Source of the DNA: Dichotomocladium elegans
Taxonomy: Eukaryota > Mucoromycota > Mucoromycetes > Mucorales > Lichtheimiaceae
NCBI GenBank assembly: GCA_025716815.1
Contig: JAIXMN010000013.1
Location: 248,001-312,000 of the forward strand
Direction of reading: 5' to 3'
DNA: 64,000 nucleotides
Both the position numbers and the translations under genes were made by a program. Below the pieces are notes generated by a model. The model was not told where the DNA came from. It ran no database searches and saw nothing but the letters and a program-made list of their open reading frames with translations. Positions 36,462-48,132 of this stretch are shown here, piece by piece. Position 1 is the first letter of the stretch, and each line of letters starts with the position of its first letter.

Positions 36462-37539
36462 CTGACTTAGCGTCGGCTATAATTGAAATACTATATTGGG
36501 CGCACATTAGCCGTCAAATATGGACGTGTCAAGGTTGTCTTTGACAGTGCTGCATATCGGTAAGCTGCTCTCTACTGATTTGGATTTTGCTGCTGGTGTC
36601 CTCGTTTCTTTTTCCCTTCGGCTATATTATCGGTGTAACGTTAGTAGGATAAGGAAATATCTTAAAGTCAGCCGGGTGTCCACCCGATAAATGCATATTA
36701 GTAACTATGTGATGTCGCGCGCTCTTCAATCGTTTGGGCTTATTATGTGAACTTTTCAAGGCAAATGGGGACATCAACATTGCAAAATGCATTTGATATA
36801 CAAAAATAGGAGAAGAGGATGCTGTCCACTCTATCGTTTATGAAAGGAGTTATCTGTTATGCAAATGGGTGCAAAGGAGAAAAGAGGTAGAAGACACCAG
36901 CGACCGAAGGGAGGGGAATGAAGAAGGGAGGAACAGTGAGCTACGTTAAGTAGTCGGAAAAGAAAGAACAGAGTTGCATGGTCGAGAAGGAGTACATGGC
37001 ACGGAAGGGAGAGAGACAGCGTGGTATGTGAATATGTGTATATGTGTGTACGCGGGCGAGTGAGCGAGTGAGCGAGTGGGAGCGTATGTAGCGCCTCAGC
37101 CGTGCCTGATTGAAAGGAGAGAGGCGGATCACCGTACATGCAGCATTCAAATCGCTAAATTTGGTAAATCTATACAGGTTTTTATTTTCCTTTTCGCTCT
37201 TTGTTTCTTGCATACCCAGAGATTCAAGGAGAAATTAATACTGATATCCATACTCATACCCTCAAAGCATTTACCGGCAGACGTTCTCTTCTTCCATAGG
37301 TATCCGTACTAAAAGAAAGACTCCAGGCCTACATACAACACCCATTTCCTTCTGTTCCTCATTCTTAAAAAAATTCCTACATCACGCTGTTCTATTTTGA
37401 ATCCTTTTTTTTTGTCTTGCAGCATGAACTCGTAAGATAAACCGAATTGCCTGTCCCTTTCAAAAAAATCGCCAACTAACGTTTCTCTCTCTTTCTCTCT
37501 CTTCTTTCCTATCTTTTAACTTTTCTAATTCCTATTTTC
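36462..37539. other. Spacer upstream of the PP2A subunit gene
   Basis: No supported gene. A purine-rich stretch at 36880-37080 includes GAGTGAGCGAGTG repeats. From 37300 to 37539 the sequence becomes strongly pyrimidine-rich (TTTCTCTCTC), the usual look of a fungal promoter and leader. Confidence 0.45.
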
Positions 37540-40392
37540 ATGACACCGATTTACTGCTCCAGTTCGGCGAACCCCACTGCTACGACTCTCCTTTCTCCGC
37601 CAGCAATCATTAACGCCTTGACAACAGATACGAAGCAACATAACAATGTGTTGAACAACACCACGACCCATTCTCATCATGAGCGCCATATCCCTCAATT
37701 CTTTTTCCCTTTTGGAAAACCCGAGTCTACACATTTACTGGAACAGCGCAGGCGCAAGATAGTGGTATGATATTTTTACTTCATTTCATCAACCAGAGGG
37801 AAAGGGGAATACGGTGTGAAAAAAGGCATTATGCCTGATGACAATAATTGATTTGGGCTAATAATAAAGTAAAAAAAAAATGGGCCAACTAGTCGTTTGC
37901 ACGCCAACTGTTTGATTCCCACGCGTTTCTGCTCGAAACGCAGTTTGTAGCTATAACACAGGCATGCGATTTGCCTCGGTACATGAACCTTGCACTATTT
38001 CGACGGATCGATTCCATGTACAATCGAGACGAAAAAGTCACCTTTGAGCAATTTACAAGGCAAGTAGAAATGTTAGTTTTCCACATTGGGAATCATCACT
38101 TAATGGCGATTGTGCGTCTGTAGCGGCTGGGCCGATTTATCTAGACAACGGTATGATGACGAATCTATATTCTTTAATATCCTTCGGAAACCGGACTGTC
38201 CATGGTTACTCCCTGAAGACTTTTTGCCAGTCTTAGAAGGTATGTCTCGGAAAAATGCCACGCCCTGCGCGGCATCTGCATTGTGTCACTTCTGTAACTT
38301 ACGGGCCCTTAATGCCTTACTCCTTCCCCCGACGCTTTGCTCTTAGACATTGTCCTCCATCATCCTGGACTGCGGTTCTTAAATGATAACGCCATGTTCC
38401 AAGAACGCTATAGTAAGCGGACTTCCATAGACCGTTATCCCTTATAACATTTCAATGAGAGCTAAGCTCACATGATTATCTACGCTAGTCGAGACTGTGA
38501 TTTGCCGGCTTTACTATGAGGCTCGCTGTCCGAGCGGTAAAATGACCTTTCAGCAATTCCGGCGGTGTGGCTTTGCAAAGATGATCCGAGCTCTAGGACC
38601 TACTGTCGATTTGAATTTGGTAAAGAAAAGAGTAAAGGCGACAACGAAAAAAAAGGGAGAGGGAGGAATGTGAGGTTAAACCTGATGGATATCCGCACAT
38701 CTTATTGAATATAGACCCGCGATTGCTTTTCGTACAAACATTTTTATGTACTCTACTGCAAATTCTGGACGCTGGACGACGATCACGATTTGATCATCTC
38801 GGAAACCAATTTAGCAAAATACAATCAGGCTGCATTGAACTCGCGTGTCGTAGAACGGATCATCCAAAGTGGAACTATACCTGCGTTCTCTCGTGACGGC
38901 TTTACAGATACACATAGTCTAAGCTACTTGGATTATATATGTACGTTGATGGACGAGGACGGGTTGACCACCCGCGCATCCCTCATGCTGTCACAGATGC
39001 CTTATACACATCTTTTTGATATAGGGTTCCTGTTATCTGAGGTTGACAAGAGCACGCCTATTGCCATTGAGTATTGGTAATATATTTTGCAATTACATAC
39101 AAAAAAGATGAGCTGCAAATTAAGAACGTTTTCCTACACCGATTATGCTAGGTTCCGTTGTCTGGATACAGATGGAGATGGAGTTTTATCGGGCTATGAA
39201 CTCGAGCAATTCTGGAAAGAACAAGAATCAAGGTAATTAAGAAAATTAATATTGGCGGTTAGCAAACGAACAGGACCTTTAACTTGTTGTTCATTGCGTT
39301 TTCTCTCTTATTTTGTAAACGTCAGACAGCAATATTACGGAGGTGGAGAGGATGATCATGTCCCATTTCAGAACATTTTATGCCAAATGTATGTTTTCAG
39401 GAGAACTAGAAAAAAAAGAAGGGGTGAGATAGTTTCAAAAAAGCTCATGTCAAATTTTAAGGAATGACCTTATTCGGCCTCACACGCCCGGTCAATTTAA
39501 ATTGGGAGACCTAAAGAAGAATGGCTATCTTGCAGAAAGATTCTTTGATACATTCATCAACTTCGAGCGCTTCCAGGTCCACGAGTCATACCAGGGCTCC
39601 ATCCGGGCCAAACGAGAGCAGGAGCTTGCAAAACTGCGACAACAACACCAACAAATGGACGGTGAAGATGCAGTCTTCTTTTTGGACGAAAGTTTAGGCT
39701 ACTCAATGATCAGGTATGCAACCACTATTTTTTCTCCTTTGCATAAGAATTCTCCTTTCTCATTCTGAACTTGCCACACCTGTGTGCCAAGTGATTGGTG
39801 TGACTATGCCGAGATTGAGTACCAACAGCTCCTGGTAAATGAAGGTTATGATGCGAGCTGGGATGACGACGAGGAAGGGAACGACGACGTGGCGGACAAT
39901 GAAGAAGACTATGAGGCATCAATTGATGAAGAAGCCATTTATGAAGAAGAAGAAGAGGACGACAATGACGATGAGTTAGAACATGCATTTGCGGCAGCGG
40001 CCGCAGCGGCCGCAGCAACGGCAGCAGAAACAGATGAGGACGATGATGAGGAGCTGGATGACGAAGTTATTCACAATGAGACCAACAGCACAACAAGTAC
40101 AAGTGACCAGGACAGTGATACAAGTGCACCAGCGACACCCACCAAAGAGCCTATCGCTGCTGACAATTTGAATGGAAACATCAAAACAAACAGTTGCGGA
40201 TCACATCCACACCAACCTCAGCAGTCCTGGCTCTGGCAGCCACGGCATCATCATATTGAAGAGGATAGTACTAATAACCGTCAAATATGTCGAGAAAATG
40301 ATGAAGGCGGCGGAGAGCAGGAAGATAAAGCAATCGACTGGATCTGGTGGATAACTCGCCAGCGACAGCAGCAATCTTCCAATCTGAATTAG
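37540..40392 (+). CDS. PP2A regulatory subunit B'' (PR72/PPP2R3-like), ten exons
   Basis: Calcium-responsive regulatory subunit of protein phosphatase 2A. Exons: 37540-37764, 37893-38059, 38124-38239, 38347-38412, 38489-38619, 38715-39076, 39152-39232, 39326-39388, 39462-39713 and 39792-40392; 687 residues, all in frame. The start of the conserved core is IPQFFFPFGKP, the B'' hallmark. Two EF-hand-like loops follow the family order: DDDHDLIISETN (256-267) after FYVLYCKFW, and DTDGDGVLSGYE (361-372) after WFRCL. The family SDWCDYAEIEYQQLL segment precedes an unusual C-terminal extension of about 180 residues made of acidic runs, a poly-Ala tract and a His/Gln/Trp-rich tail. Intron 2 is GC-AG (donor ACAAG/GCAAGT at 38060). 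Confidence 0.92.
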
Positions 40393-41533
40393 CACAATAT
40401 TAGACTGAAGAAACTACTTGATAAGCTTATTAATTCTATTTTTTTTTTTTACTTTGTTCCTATTTTGCAGCAGCTTCTGCGCGGTCCCTTTTGAAAAAGC
40501 GTGTGTAACGTCACACCGGGAATTAGCTTATGACGTGAAGCGAGGGAGGGAGCAAGGGGGAATCAGTGGCCTGCTTATTTCCGAAAGCCAAACTTTGTGT
40601 TTCTCTCGCGCGTGTGCTCGTGCTCGCGTGCGATTCAAAGTTTAAGCGCATTAAGTTGGACTGTTGTAGATGTGCCTCTTGGTTACTCGGCGAGAACGGT
40701 TCCGCTGTCGGTGCCTCACATATTATTTCTCTGTCAACCGAAAATCCGCTTATCCTGCTACTAATAAGTTCTCATTTCATTTTTGTAATGTGACTCAAAA
40801 TACGTAAACGTCTTTCACCCTTTACTTTGGGGAAAGGAGTTATGCGCAGACGAAGTATCAAATTATCCAGGTGATGGGAGCCGTATCCATGGAAGATAAA
40901 CAAGTGCCCATCACCTAGCATCTCTCCTCCCCTTTCTTTCTGTTTTTCCGTTACACGGCTTCCCGTCAACATAGAAGCACGCTTGCCAATGTATGACGAA
41001 GTCAGATTGGATGGGGAACCAATTTAAGGAAATATACTGACCACATTCTCATCTCGGATCGTTGGCTTTAGTTTTCTGGGCTGTGATGGCGAGAAAAGAA
41101 GCGTATTCTCTAACCCAAAACTACCCCCGAGCAGGGTGAGAAAGGATCCTTAATTTTTTAAGTGCGTGATCATTGGATTGAGGCAGATGATACCAATAAG
41201 CAAATGAACTCATCTTCGCCCCGCTCACATGACTAATTAGATTGTGTGAGTTGGACGACGGGGACGTTTGTGGATCCTTGGATTGGGCTAGCAGCCTGGC
41301 GTGGCAAATCCCGAGCCAACTAAGGGCCATAGAAAAAAAATATAGTTGGACTGACATCGACAGACATGAGCACCAATATAATATCGCTCATCCATGTTGG
41401 GTCCATCTCGTTTCTCTTCATCCCCTTCTCTTTTCACACACACCTCTCTCTTCTTCTCTTCTATGCTTTAAGGACGGCCCCTTCTCTCCCTTCGTGACAA
41501 TCCATTTATTGTTATCGTAGCGTCCTTTCAACC
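40393..41533. other. Spacer, no supported gene
   Basis: Contains a poly-T tract at 40440-40450 after the PP2A stop codon and pyrimidine-rich sequence from 41390 to the next ATG. The frames seen are short and without domains. Confidence 0.45.
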
Positions 41534-42103
41534 ATGCCATTGGCCACACTGACATACATCCCAGCCAACCATGGCGATAACACCACCCGTCGTGCTTCTA
41601 TCTCCTCGGCTCTCAACTGGCGCAGGCTGCTTCCTTCATCAACAGCACGTAGGAAAAACGAACGGTGTCATTCTTCCCCTACTGCGCTCGCAGGAGCTAC
41701 CGAAAAGTTCATTCGCCACCGCCCCTCAGAGATATCCTGTGGAGACCTGACCGCCAGTGAGTTCGCGATGCTGGCTGGCATTCCGACCATGGCCATTGCT
41801 GGTGCGGCAAGTGATGACGAGCTTTCCTGTGGAAAGAGCGAAAGGGAATTCCCGTCTCCGAAAATTTGGGATCAGGATTTCTGGCTACATCCATCAACAA
41901 GCACTAGCGCCACCACTGCATCATCCGCATTGAGCAATGATGACGATTCATGCCATCCGCATCCGATCCATCGGAACAGCGCCCCCAATATCATTCTTCG
42001 TGGTCGTTTTCAGATTTGCGTGGGGGAGGATACCAGCGACGATACACCAGTGTCTTTATCTGCGCCTCCTGTCTTCGAATGGAAGCGTAAGAAATCACTT
42101 TAG
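41534..42103 (+). CDS. Disordered hypothetical protein (189 residues)
   Basis: An intronless frame with an ATG after a CT-rich leader. The product is Ser/Thr-rich and largely disordered, with patches that look conserved: RRASISSALNWRRLL (a basic motif with a potential PKA-type RRAS site), APNIILRGRFQICVG near the end, and the basic C-terminus VFEWKRKKSL. GC content and codon regularity are higher than in the flanks, which supports a real gene. No recognised domain; a regulatory phosphoprotein would be a guess. Confidence 0.65.
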   Translation: MPLATLTYIPANHGDNTTRRASISSALNWRRLLPSSTARRKNERCHSSPTALAGATEKFIRHRPSEISCGDLTASEFAMLAGIPTMAIAGAASDDELSCGKSEREFPSPKIWDQDFWLHPSTSTSATTASSALSNDDDSCHPHPIHRNSAPNIILRGRFQICVGEDTSDDTPVSLSAPPVFEWKRKKSL

Positions 42104-42567
42104 GGTGCTGCTCAGCCCCCAGACCACCCTATATGCCTTTCCACCAACATTCACTTTACATATGGCCCTTCCCTTTTTCAATCATCATCAGCTCCCTCGC
42201 CAGGCAATTTCTTTACAAACATGCGACATTTTCTTCTTCCTCAATATGTGTATATCTCACGTTACTCTATGTATATATGTTCTTTATCGGTATGGGCGTG
42301 CGTTAAAAAATAAAATAAAATTGTAGACATCTTTTGGCCTTTTTCTTTCTTTCTATCTATCCATCTTCATGTGTGCGTCGCCAGCAAAACTATCAGCTTT
42401 TGACTAACTGCGCACGTGTTTTTACTGTACGTAGTACCTGATCGAGTGCGGTCGGCGTTTTGACTGAAACGTGACGCGAAAACTGGGCCGTTCCAGGAGC
42501 GCGTCTCTCTTCTTACATTCCGAAAGAAAAAAAAAAACACTCTCGATCGCAGGAATCACCAGCTATA
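42104..42567. other. Spacer upstream of RFC3
   Basis: An AATAAAATAAA stretch at 42308-42320 is a likely polyadenylation region for the preceding gene. No coding region recognised. Confidence 0.5.
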
Positions 42568-44104
42568 ATGAGCAAAATGGACATCGATACCCCCATGAAA
42601 AACAAGGGCAAAGGGAAAATGCTCCCTCCAGCAGCTGGAGACATGGATGGCTTGCCCTGGTAGGCGCCTTAACCAGATCTCGCGGATAATGAGCTGCTGC
42701 TTGTTTCCTTCTCTAACGCGAACGTTAGGGTGGAAAAATACCGTCCAAAATCGCTTGACGATGTTGTCTCTCACGCCGACATTACCTCAACTAGTATGTA
42801 TAAGACGGAGGGTGACAGCGCGCCCATTCGATCTCGATAATGCAAGACTTGTATTTATGCCTTCCTCCTGTTCCCAGTCGAAACATTCATCGACTCCAAC
42901 CAGTTGCCTCATTTGCTCTTTTATGGCCCACCCGGTACCGGTAAAACATCGACGATCCTAGCCTGTGCTCGAAAGCTTTATGGCGAAAAATACAAGTCCA
43001 TGGTTCTCGAGGTGGGTCTATCAGACTGGGAAGCATTGACGTCCTGAAAAATTCAGCTAAACATTCTAAATCACGAAAGCTCAACGCATCAGATGACAGA
43101 GGCATCGACGTGGTCCGTGAGCAGATCAAGAACTTTGCCAGTACACGTACCATGTTCAATTCCGGTTTCAAACTGATCGTCCTTGATGAAGCAGATTCCA
43201 TGACAAGTGCAGCACAGGCTGCGCTACGTCGAGGTAAAACTTAAACTTTTTTAAATCGGGTCAGAGAACGGTTACCGACAGCTCAATCCCAATCCATCAC
43301 CACCAGTAATCGAAAAATACACACGGAACGTTCGATTCTGTATTATCTGCAACTACGTCTCTAAAATCATACCGGCTATTCAATCCCGATGTACGCGGTT
43401 TAGATTCGCCCCACTCGAACTTGAGCAGGTTAATGAACGGTTACAAACGGTTATACGTACAGAATGGCAAGTGTGTGGCATTGAGTGCGGATGAACCAGA
43501 TATTCTGATTATTGTTTTGGGTATAGTGTGAATATTACAGAGGATGGAAAGCGCGCGCTATTACGCTTGTCAAAGGGTGATATGCGCCGTGCGCTAAACA
43601 TCCTACAGGCCTGTCACTCTGCATATGAGGTGGTAGACGAGACAGCCATTTACAACTGCACAGGAAACCCACATCCCGAGGATATCTCAACCATTGTCGA
43701 CTGGCTACTTTCAGAGGATGACTTCAACAAGGCATATTCAAGTATGCATATCCCTCACTCTTTGAGAGAGCAGCCAAGATGAACTGACCATGCTTATTCT
43801 CTTTCTTGTAGGCATTGAGAATTTGCAACGCAACAGGGGATTGGCCCTCCAAGACATCATCACCGAAGTATATAACTACATTTGCAGTGAGATTGACCTC
43901 GGATCAGCGGCTCAGATCTACTTGCTTGAGCAGCTAGCAGAACTGGAGTAAGTTCATGACATGAGAAAAGATCTGGATTTATTCTCGACATTTAATTTGG
44001 TTCCATGTAGGTACCGCTTGGCAGAGGGCGCCAATGAACGTGTACAGCTTGGAGCCCTTTTGAGCTCATTTAAATTAGCACTTCGCGAGCAAGCGACAGC
44101 ATAA
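42568..44104 (+). CDS. RFC3: Replication factor C subunit 3, eight exons
   Basis: AAA+ subunit of the clamp loader that opens PCNA and loads it at primer-template junctions. Exons: 42568-42659, 42729-42793, 42878-43011, 43080-43233, 43307-43466, 43527-43741, 43812-43947 and 44011-44104; 349 residues. Box order is canonical: [13 protein letters not shown], Walker A GPPGTGKT (69-76), [13 protein letters not shown], Walker B LIVLDEAD (129-136), and the SRC arginine-finger motif [10 protein letters not shown] (Arg176), then sensor 2 [11 protein letters not shown]. The combination [13 protein letters not shown] plus the short C-terminus fits yeast Rfc3 (human RFC5) better than Rfc2 or Rfc4. Intron 5 is GC-AG (donor AATG/GCAAGT at 43467). 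Confidence 0.93.
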
Positions 44105-44353
44105 AACAAATAGATTGTCTTATATGACCAGTCTTGTGGTTGTTCCTTATGAGGAGAAGCACAATAGCAGTTTGTATTTACCCATTTCCAAGCTCTGTAT
44201 CATGTGGTTCGCTGTAGTAGGCTCTGATGAGGGAAGCAGTCTGCCCTCCGGTGGGGGGACGTCGGTTGTTCAACATGCACTCAGACTGTCACATTTTGAC
44301 ACGGCATCTTCGTCCGAGCGTTTGTTGTTAGACCTCCACCAGCCTCCGACTTC

Positions 44354-45580
44354 ATGTCTAATCCCCTTGATACCAATGACGACGACTCTGGCTTAACTAC
44401 TACAGCATTCATCGACAATGAGTCTGTCTCTGCATGGAATGATCGATTCCAAAAATTACGCCGGGATGCTCTCGTGGGCGGCGCTGACTGTCCGGCAACA
44501 CGCTTTCTCTTTCGTTTGGTTCTAGGTGTTTCCGATCTTGATGATAACGATCATGCCAGTCTCTCGTACCCACAGGATCACACGCCCACTCAAAAGCTTT
44601 CATCCCCTTCTTGCATCGCCTCAACATCGCAGCCTGCAAGGTCATCCTCTCCGTCACACTCTGGAACAGTTGATCATTCATCTATAGACGCAAATCATGG
44701 ATCTCAGCAGACCCTTCCGCAGGCGCCTATTCCTGATCCGACCGTGTTCCAGCAAGATACCTTCTCCACAAAAGTAGGTATTATGTCTTTTGCTGATCGG
44801 CCTCCTGCAAACGCAAATCGTGCCCAGAAACGCAGTGCAAGCACAGCAGCTGAGCAGCCATTGAGCCCAGATACGGCGGGCAGCTCGCTTGCAAAGAAGC
44901 ACCGCACCAGCCACGACCAGACGTATCACAGCACAGAAGAGCTCGGTACAGATACCGCCGCAGCGTCTAAGCTATCACTACCAACACCAGCCAAAACTGC
45001 GAACAAAAACACCTCCACGAAAAAATATTGCATCCTCCATGGCCATTCAAGACATAGTACAGACGAATGCCGGGCAGCTCAGACAATTGATCTAAGTTTA
45101 CAGTCATCACAATCGCCGTCACCGTCGCGGTCATTACCAACCAACGCGCCGGAAAACGGCGTTAGCGATAAAAAGCAATGTGCCATTCATGGCTTTGGCA
45201 GCCATTCCACGAAGGAATGCCGTACACGCCAGCAATTCCTGCAGCTAAAATCTCAAAACGTGAAAACTGGGTCTACCACTAAACCCCCTTCTCATGGTAA
45301 AGGAAAGGGCAAGTCCAAACCTTGCTCTCGGTGCGGCAAAGCGTCAGGGAAAGGTCACAAATGCGGCGGTCAATCGGCCGCGGCCCATTCGCGGTCGGCT
45401 AAAAAGGGGAAATCAGGCAAAAACGTCCGTGCTGGTTCTCTTCCTGCTGCGACAAAGCCTGGCACCATAAAGTCTTCTTCAGCTGGTCTCCAACCTGGCG
45501 CGGATCCCTCCCTCTCTTCTTCCTATTCCCCTTCGCCCTCTTCGTCCAAGCAGCCCAAAAAACGAGCAGAGGATGCTTAG
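44354..45580 (+). CDS. Gag-like protein with CHHC zinc knuckles
   Basis: An intact intronless frame of 408 residues. The N-terminal 60 residues look folded (WNDRFQKLRRDALVGG, FLFRLVLG); the middle is disordered and Ser/Pro-rich. The C-terminal half has two near-identical knuckles, KYCILHGHSRHSTDEC (Cys226, His229, His234, Cys239) and KQCAIHGFGSHSTKEC (Cys276, His279, His284, Cys289), with the spacing of a retroviral knuckle (X2, X4, X4) but His in place of the second Cys. A third site, CSRCGKASGKGHKC (324-337), is followed by a Lys-rich tail. This is the arrangement of Gag or LINE ORF1 nucleic-acid binders, but no protease, reverse transcriptase or LTR is seen around it. It could be a retroelement remnant or a domesticated gag. 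Confidence 0.65.
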   Translation: MSNPLDTNDDDSGLTTTAFIDNESVSAWNDRFQKLRRDALVGGADCPATRFLFRLVLGVSDLDDNDHASLSYPQDHTPTQKLSSPSCIASTSQPARSSSPSHSGTVDHSSIDANHGSQQTLPQAPIPDPTVFQQDTFSTKVGIMSFADRPPANANRAQKRSASTAAEQPLSPDTAGSSLAKKHRTSHDQTYHSTEELGTDTAAASKLSLPTPAKTANKNTSTKKYCILHGHSRHSTDECRAAQTIDLSLQSSQSPSPSRSLPTNAPENGVSDKKQCAIHGFGSHSTKECRTRQQFLQLKSQNVKTGSTTKPPSHGKGKGKSKPCSRCGKASGKGHKCGGQSAAAHSRSAKKGKSGKNVRAGSLPAATKPGTIKSSSAGLQPGADPSLSSSYSPSPSSSKQPKKRAEDA

Positions 45581-47196
45581 ATCGCCGTATGTCTCATCCT
45601 CTATTCAGTCAGGAAATTGCACTCAGATGTGTCCACGCCTTTGTTCAAAAACATGCTCGTATCGTTTTTTCCGGTATAGTAGGAACCGCTGGTGTTGGTG
45701 TTCCTAATAAGATTAGCCCCCTTCATCTCCTCTCTTGTCTTTGGATTGGTATGGCAAGCGTGGTGCGTTTGCTGCAGAGGATTTGTCAATAAAACCCCGC
45801 CCAGAAGAACAATCGACGGATCCTTCTATAATATCATAGGGTGTTAAACATTCAGTGTCAATTCTGGAATAGTTGTATGCATCTTCTGCAAAAGGTCATC
45901 CGCATGCAAGCTTCGGACCAACAGAATATCAATGGGAACCAATGACTGGGCTGATGCTCGCATTACGTACCGGCAGAGGTGTGGTTTTCAGGCCGAGAAA
46001 GTAGCACTAAAATGGCAAATGAGCTATACCGACTTTATGCATAAAACAGAACGATCAGTTTGATGCACGCGTCTTCTGCAGAATGGGCTCACATGGTTTT
46101 GACCTTTAACTACATACTGAGATTACGCATCAAGGGATGTTTTCTAAATTGATTGCAATGATGGTCATATGAAACGACATATAGGGCTAGCCATGCGCTC
46201 CACGATAAGGATTGCGTCCGTCGGGCTGTTTTCCAAGTCGTTGCAACTGACGAATATGTTTAGCAGCCAGATATACCATGTTTTTTTCCGTCACTCTCTT
46301 ACTACACAATACGTACTGTCTTTGCATCGTTCAGATCCTTATGGTGCTCACTCTTCGCAGTTATAATGTATTCCGTGTTAGACCGCGCCAGAAGTGTTTC
46401 TAATAATGTGCGTCAAACAGCTTGACACAACAGTATGAGCATACGCGAGATCGGTTACCTTCTTTCCATAGACAAACATTATTTGTGAGACAGATGCAAC
46501 GGATGGGAATGCTCGTGGACACACATATTGACAGCAACTCACTCTGGGCTTCAAGGTCAGGATACTCTCGACAGAAATAATCATTACTTATTTGAACTTC
46601 TTGATCTCACCTCAACTTGAGCGTCCTGAGAACAATAAAATGACCATTGATCACACGAAACGCCTCCTCAGGCGTGCCTTCTGCGACTGAGGTTGTCGTA
46701 TCTGAGCGTGTCAATATTAAAGTTATTTTCCAGTAACCAGATAGATCGATTGTAAGAGTTTCGACCAATGAAATGTTTCTTTCAACCATTCAGGAACAAT
46801 CTTGGCCGGTGATGTTCAGGAGTTTCGTAAAAAGAGTCACCGTTTTGGCGATTGCTACGTCAGTGGGAATGAGCGAGAAGCAGATCTCAGTTCATGAATA
46901 GTTGTATACCTTATCCATATCTCTATCCATGAAAAAAAAAAGAAAAGCACCGGTGATATCCCGTTTTCTCTTTCTATTTGCATTGGCGTCAATTCACTTG
47001 GCGATTCACGCTTTCGCTGCATGTATGCATATGCATGAATTGAAAAAAAATCAGTAGGGCAATGCAAGGCCCGAGCGCTTATGGCCGCATATGATCAGTG
47101 CTTGTATCACTGCGGTTACCACAAATAGAGACACGTATACTCACAGACTGTTTTCATCGTTTCCACACTCACCCCCCTCTCCTACATACCCAAACG
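45581..47196. other. Spacer with possible decayed frames
   Basis: No supported gene. Two adjacent minus-strand frames (46607-46789 and 46378-46584) have protein-like composition, and a GTGAGA donor sits at the end of the first, but no acceptor or domain could be fixed. They may be a relic gene. The right end is the bHLH leader. Confidence 0.4.
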
Positions 47197-48132
47197 ATGT
47201 ACTCGAACCCTCAACACCACCACCAAGAGTTCATTGGTTCTTCCGAATCATATAACCAGAAACGACATTCCGGGAATCCTTTTGAATCTGAACAAGTTAG
47301 GAATGTCCGCGGATTTATTAGCGGAATGGAACAGCAGCATTCGACTGTCATGGCCATGCATCCGCAGCAGCAGCAGCAGCAACCACAGCAACAGCATCCA
47401 AAAAGGCCCACCACCATGGTAGACTGGTACGGCACTAGCCTTGACTCAAATGAATCGTCGCCCTCGATGTTTGGCGGTATGGTTTCACCCTCAACGTCGA
47501 CAGGCCACATGGATGCCACTGGTAACCACCCAAACTGCCCCACCGTTACTGAAAACGATGAGGATCAAAAGAGGAAGTAAAGTCAGATGTCACAAACATG
47601 AGCGCACATCCAAGTTTGCTGATATCCATTGTATTTCACACACACACACACACACACACATCCAAAGTCTCCAAGAAGCCTTTGAAAAGCGACGTCGAAG
47701 ACGCGAGTCTCACAATGCCGTCGAGCGGCGGCGGCGGGAAAATATCAATGAGCGCATCAACGGTAAGATCCAAGAGAGAGATAGCTTTATGTATGAAGGA
47801 AAAAGTGAGGAGGAACCCCGCTTTGCTGCGTGCGTGCGTCACACACATTGAGTTCCAGGAGTGAGACTGCTTATCTCTTTGAACGACGTTCAATCCGGCT
47901 AGAGCTTTCTGCCCTGCTACCCGATCATCTCATCGAAAGTGCTCCCACAACTTCGAATGTCATGTCGGTCTCCAACCCGCCTGCGAAGGCCATCAACAAG
48001 GGAACCATTCTGAAACTCTCCGTCGAACACATTAGAGAGCTGCAGGATGCTTTGTTACGCTACAAGAATAGAGCCGAACAACTCGAGCGAATGATCCATA
48101 GTGCAAGACGTGGCGAGATGTTTACAGAGTGA
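47197..48132 (+). CDS. bHLH transcription factor, three exons
   Basis: Exons 47197-47576, 47668-47762 and 47903-48132 keep frame and give 234 residues. The N-terminus is His/Gln-rich with a poly-Gln tract (57-66). The basic region RRRRRESHNAVERRRRENIN carries His142, Glu146 and Arg150, the three residues that read a CACGTG-type E-box. Helix 1 is NERINELSALLP; the loop is long and Ser/Pro-rich; helix 2 is NKGTILKLSVEHIRELQ, followed by a short leucine-repeat extension (LLRYKNRAEQLERM). This matches MITF/USF/Cbf1-style fungal bHLH factors; the exact orthologue is not assignable. Both introns fall inside the DNA-binding region, and intron 1 contains a (CA)n repeat next to its acceptor. Confidence 0.9.
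47637..47660. repeat. (CA)n microsatellite in bHLH intron 1
   Basis: An uninterrupted CA run of about 12 units ends 7 bp before the exon 2 acceptor TCCAAAG. Confidence 0.9.

Noticed and set aside
46378..46789. Two minus-strand frames that might be exons of one gene
   Set aside because: A donor is visible but no acceptor gives a continuous product and no family is recognisable.
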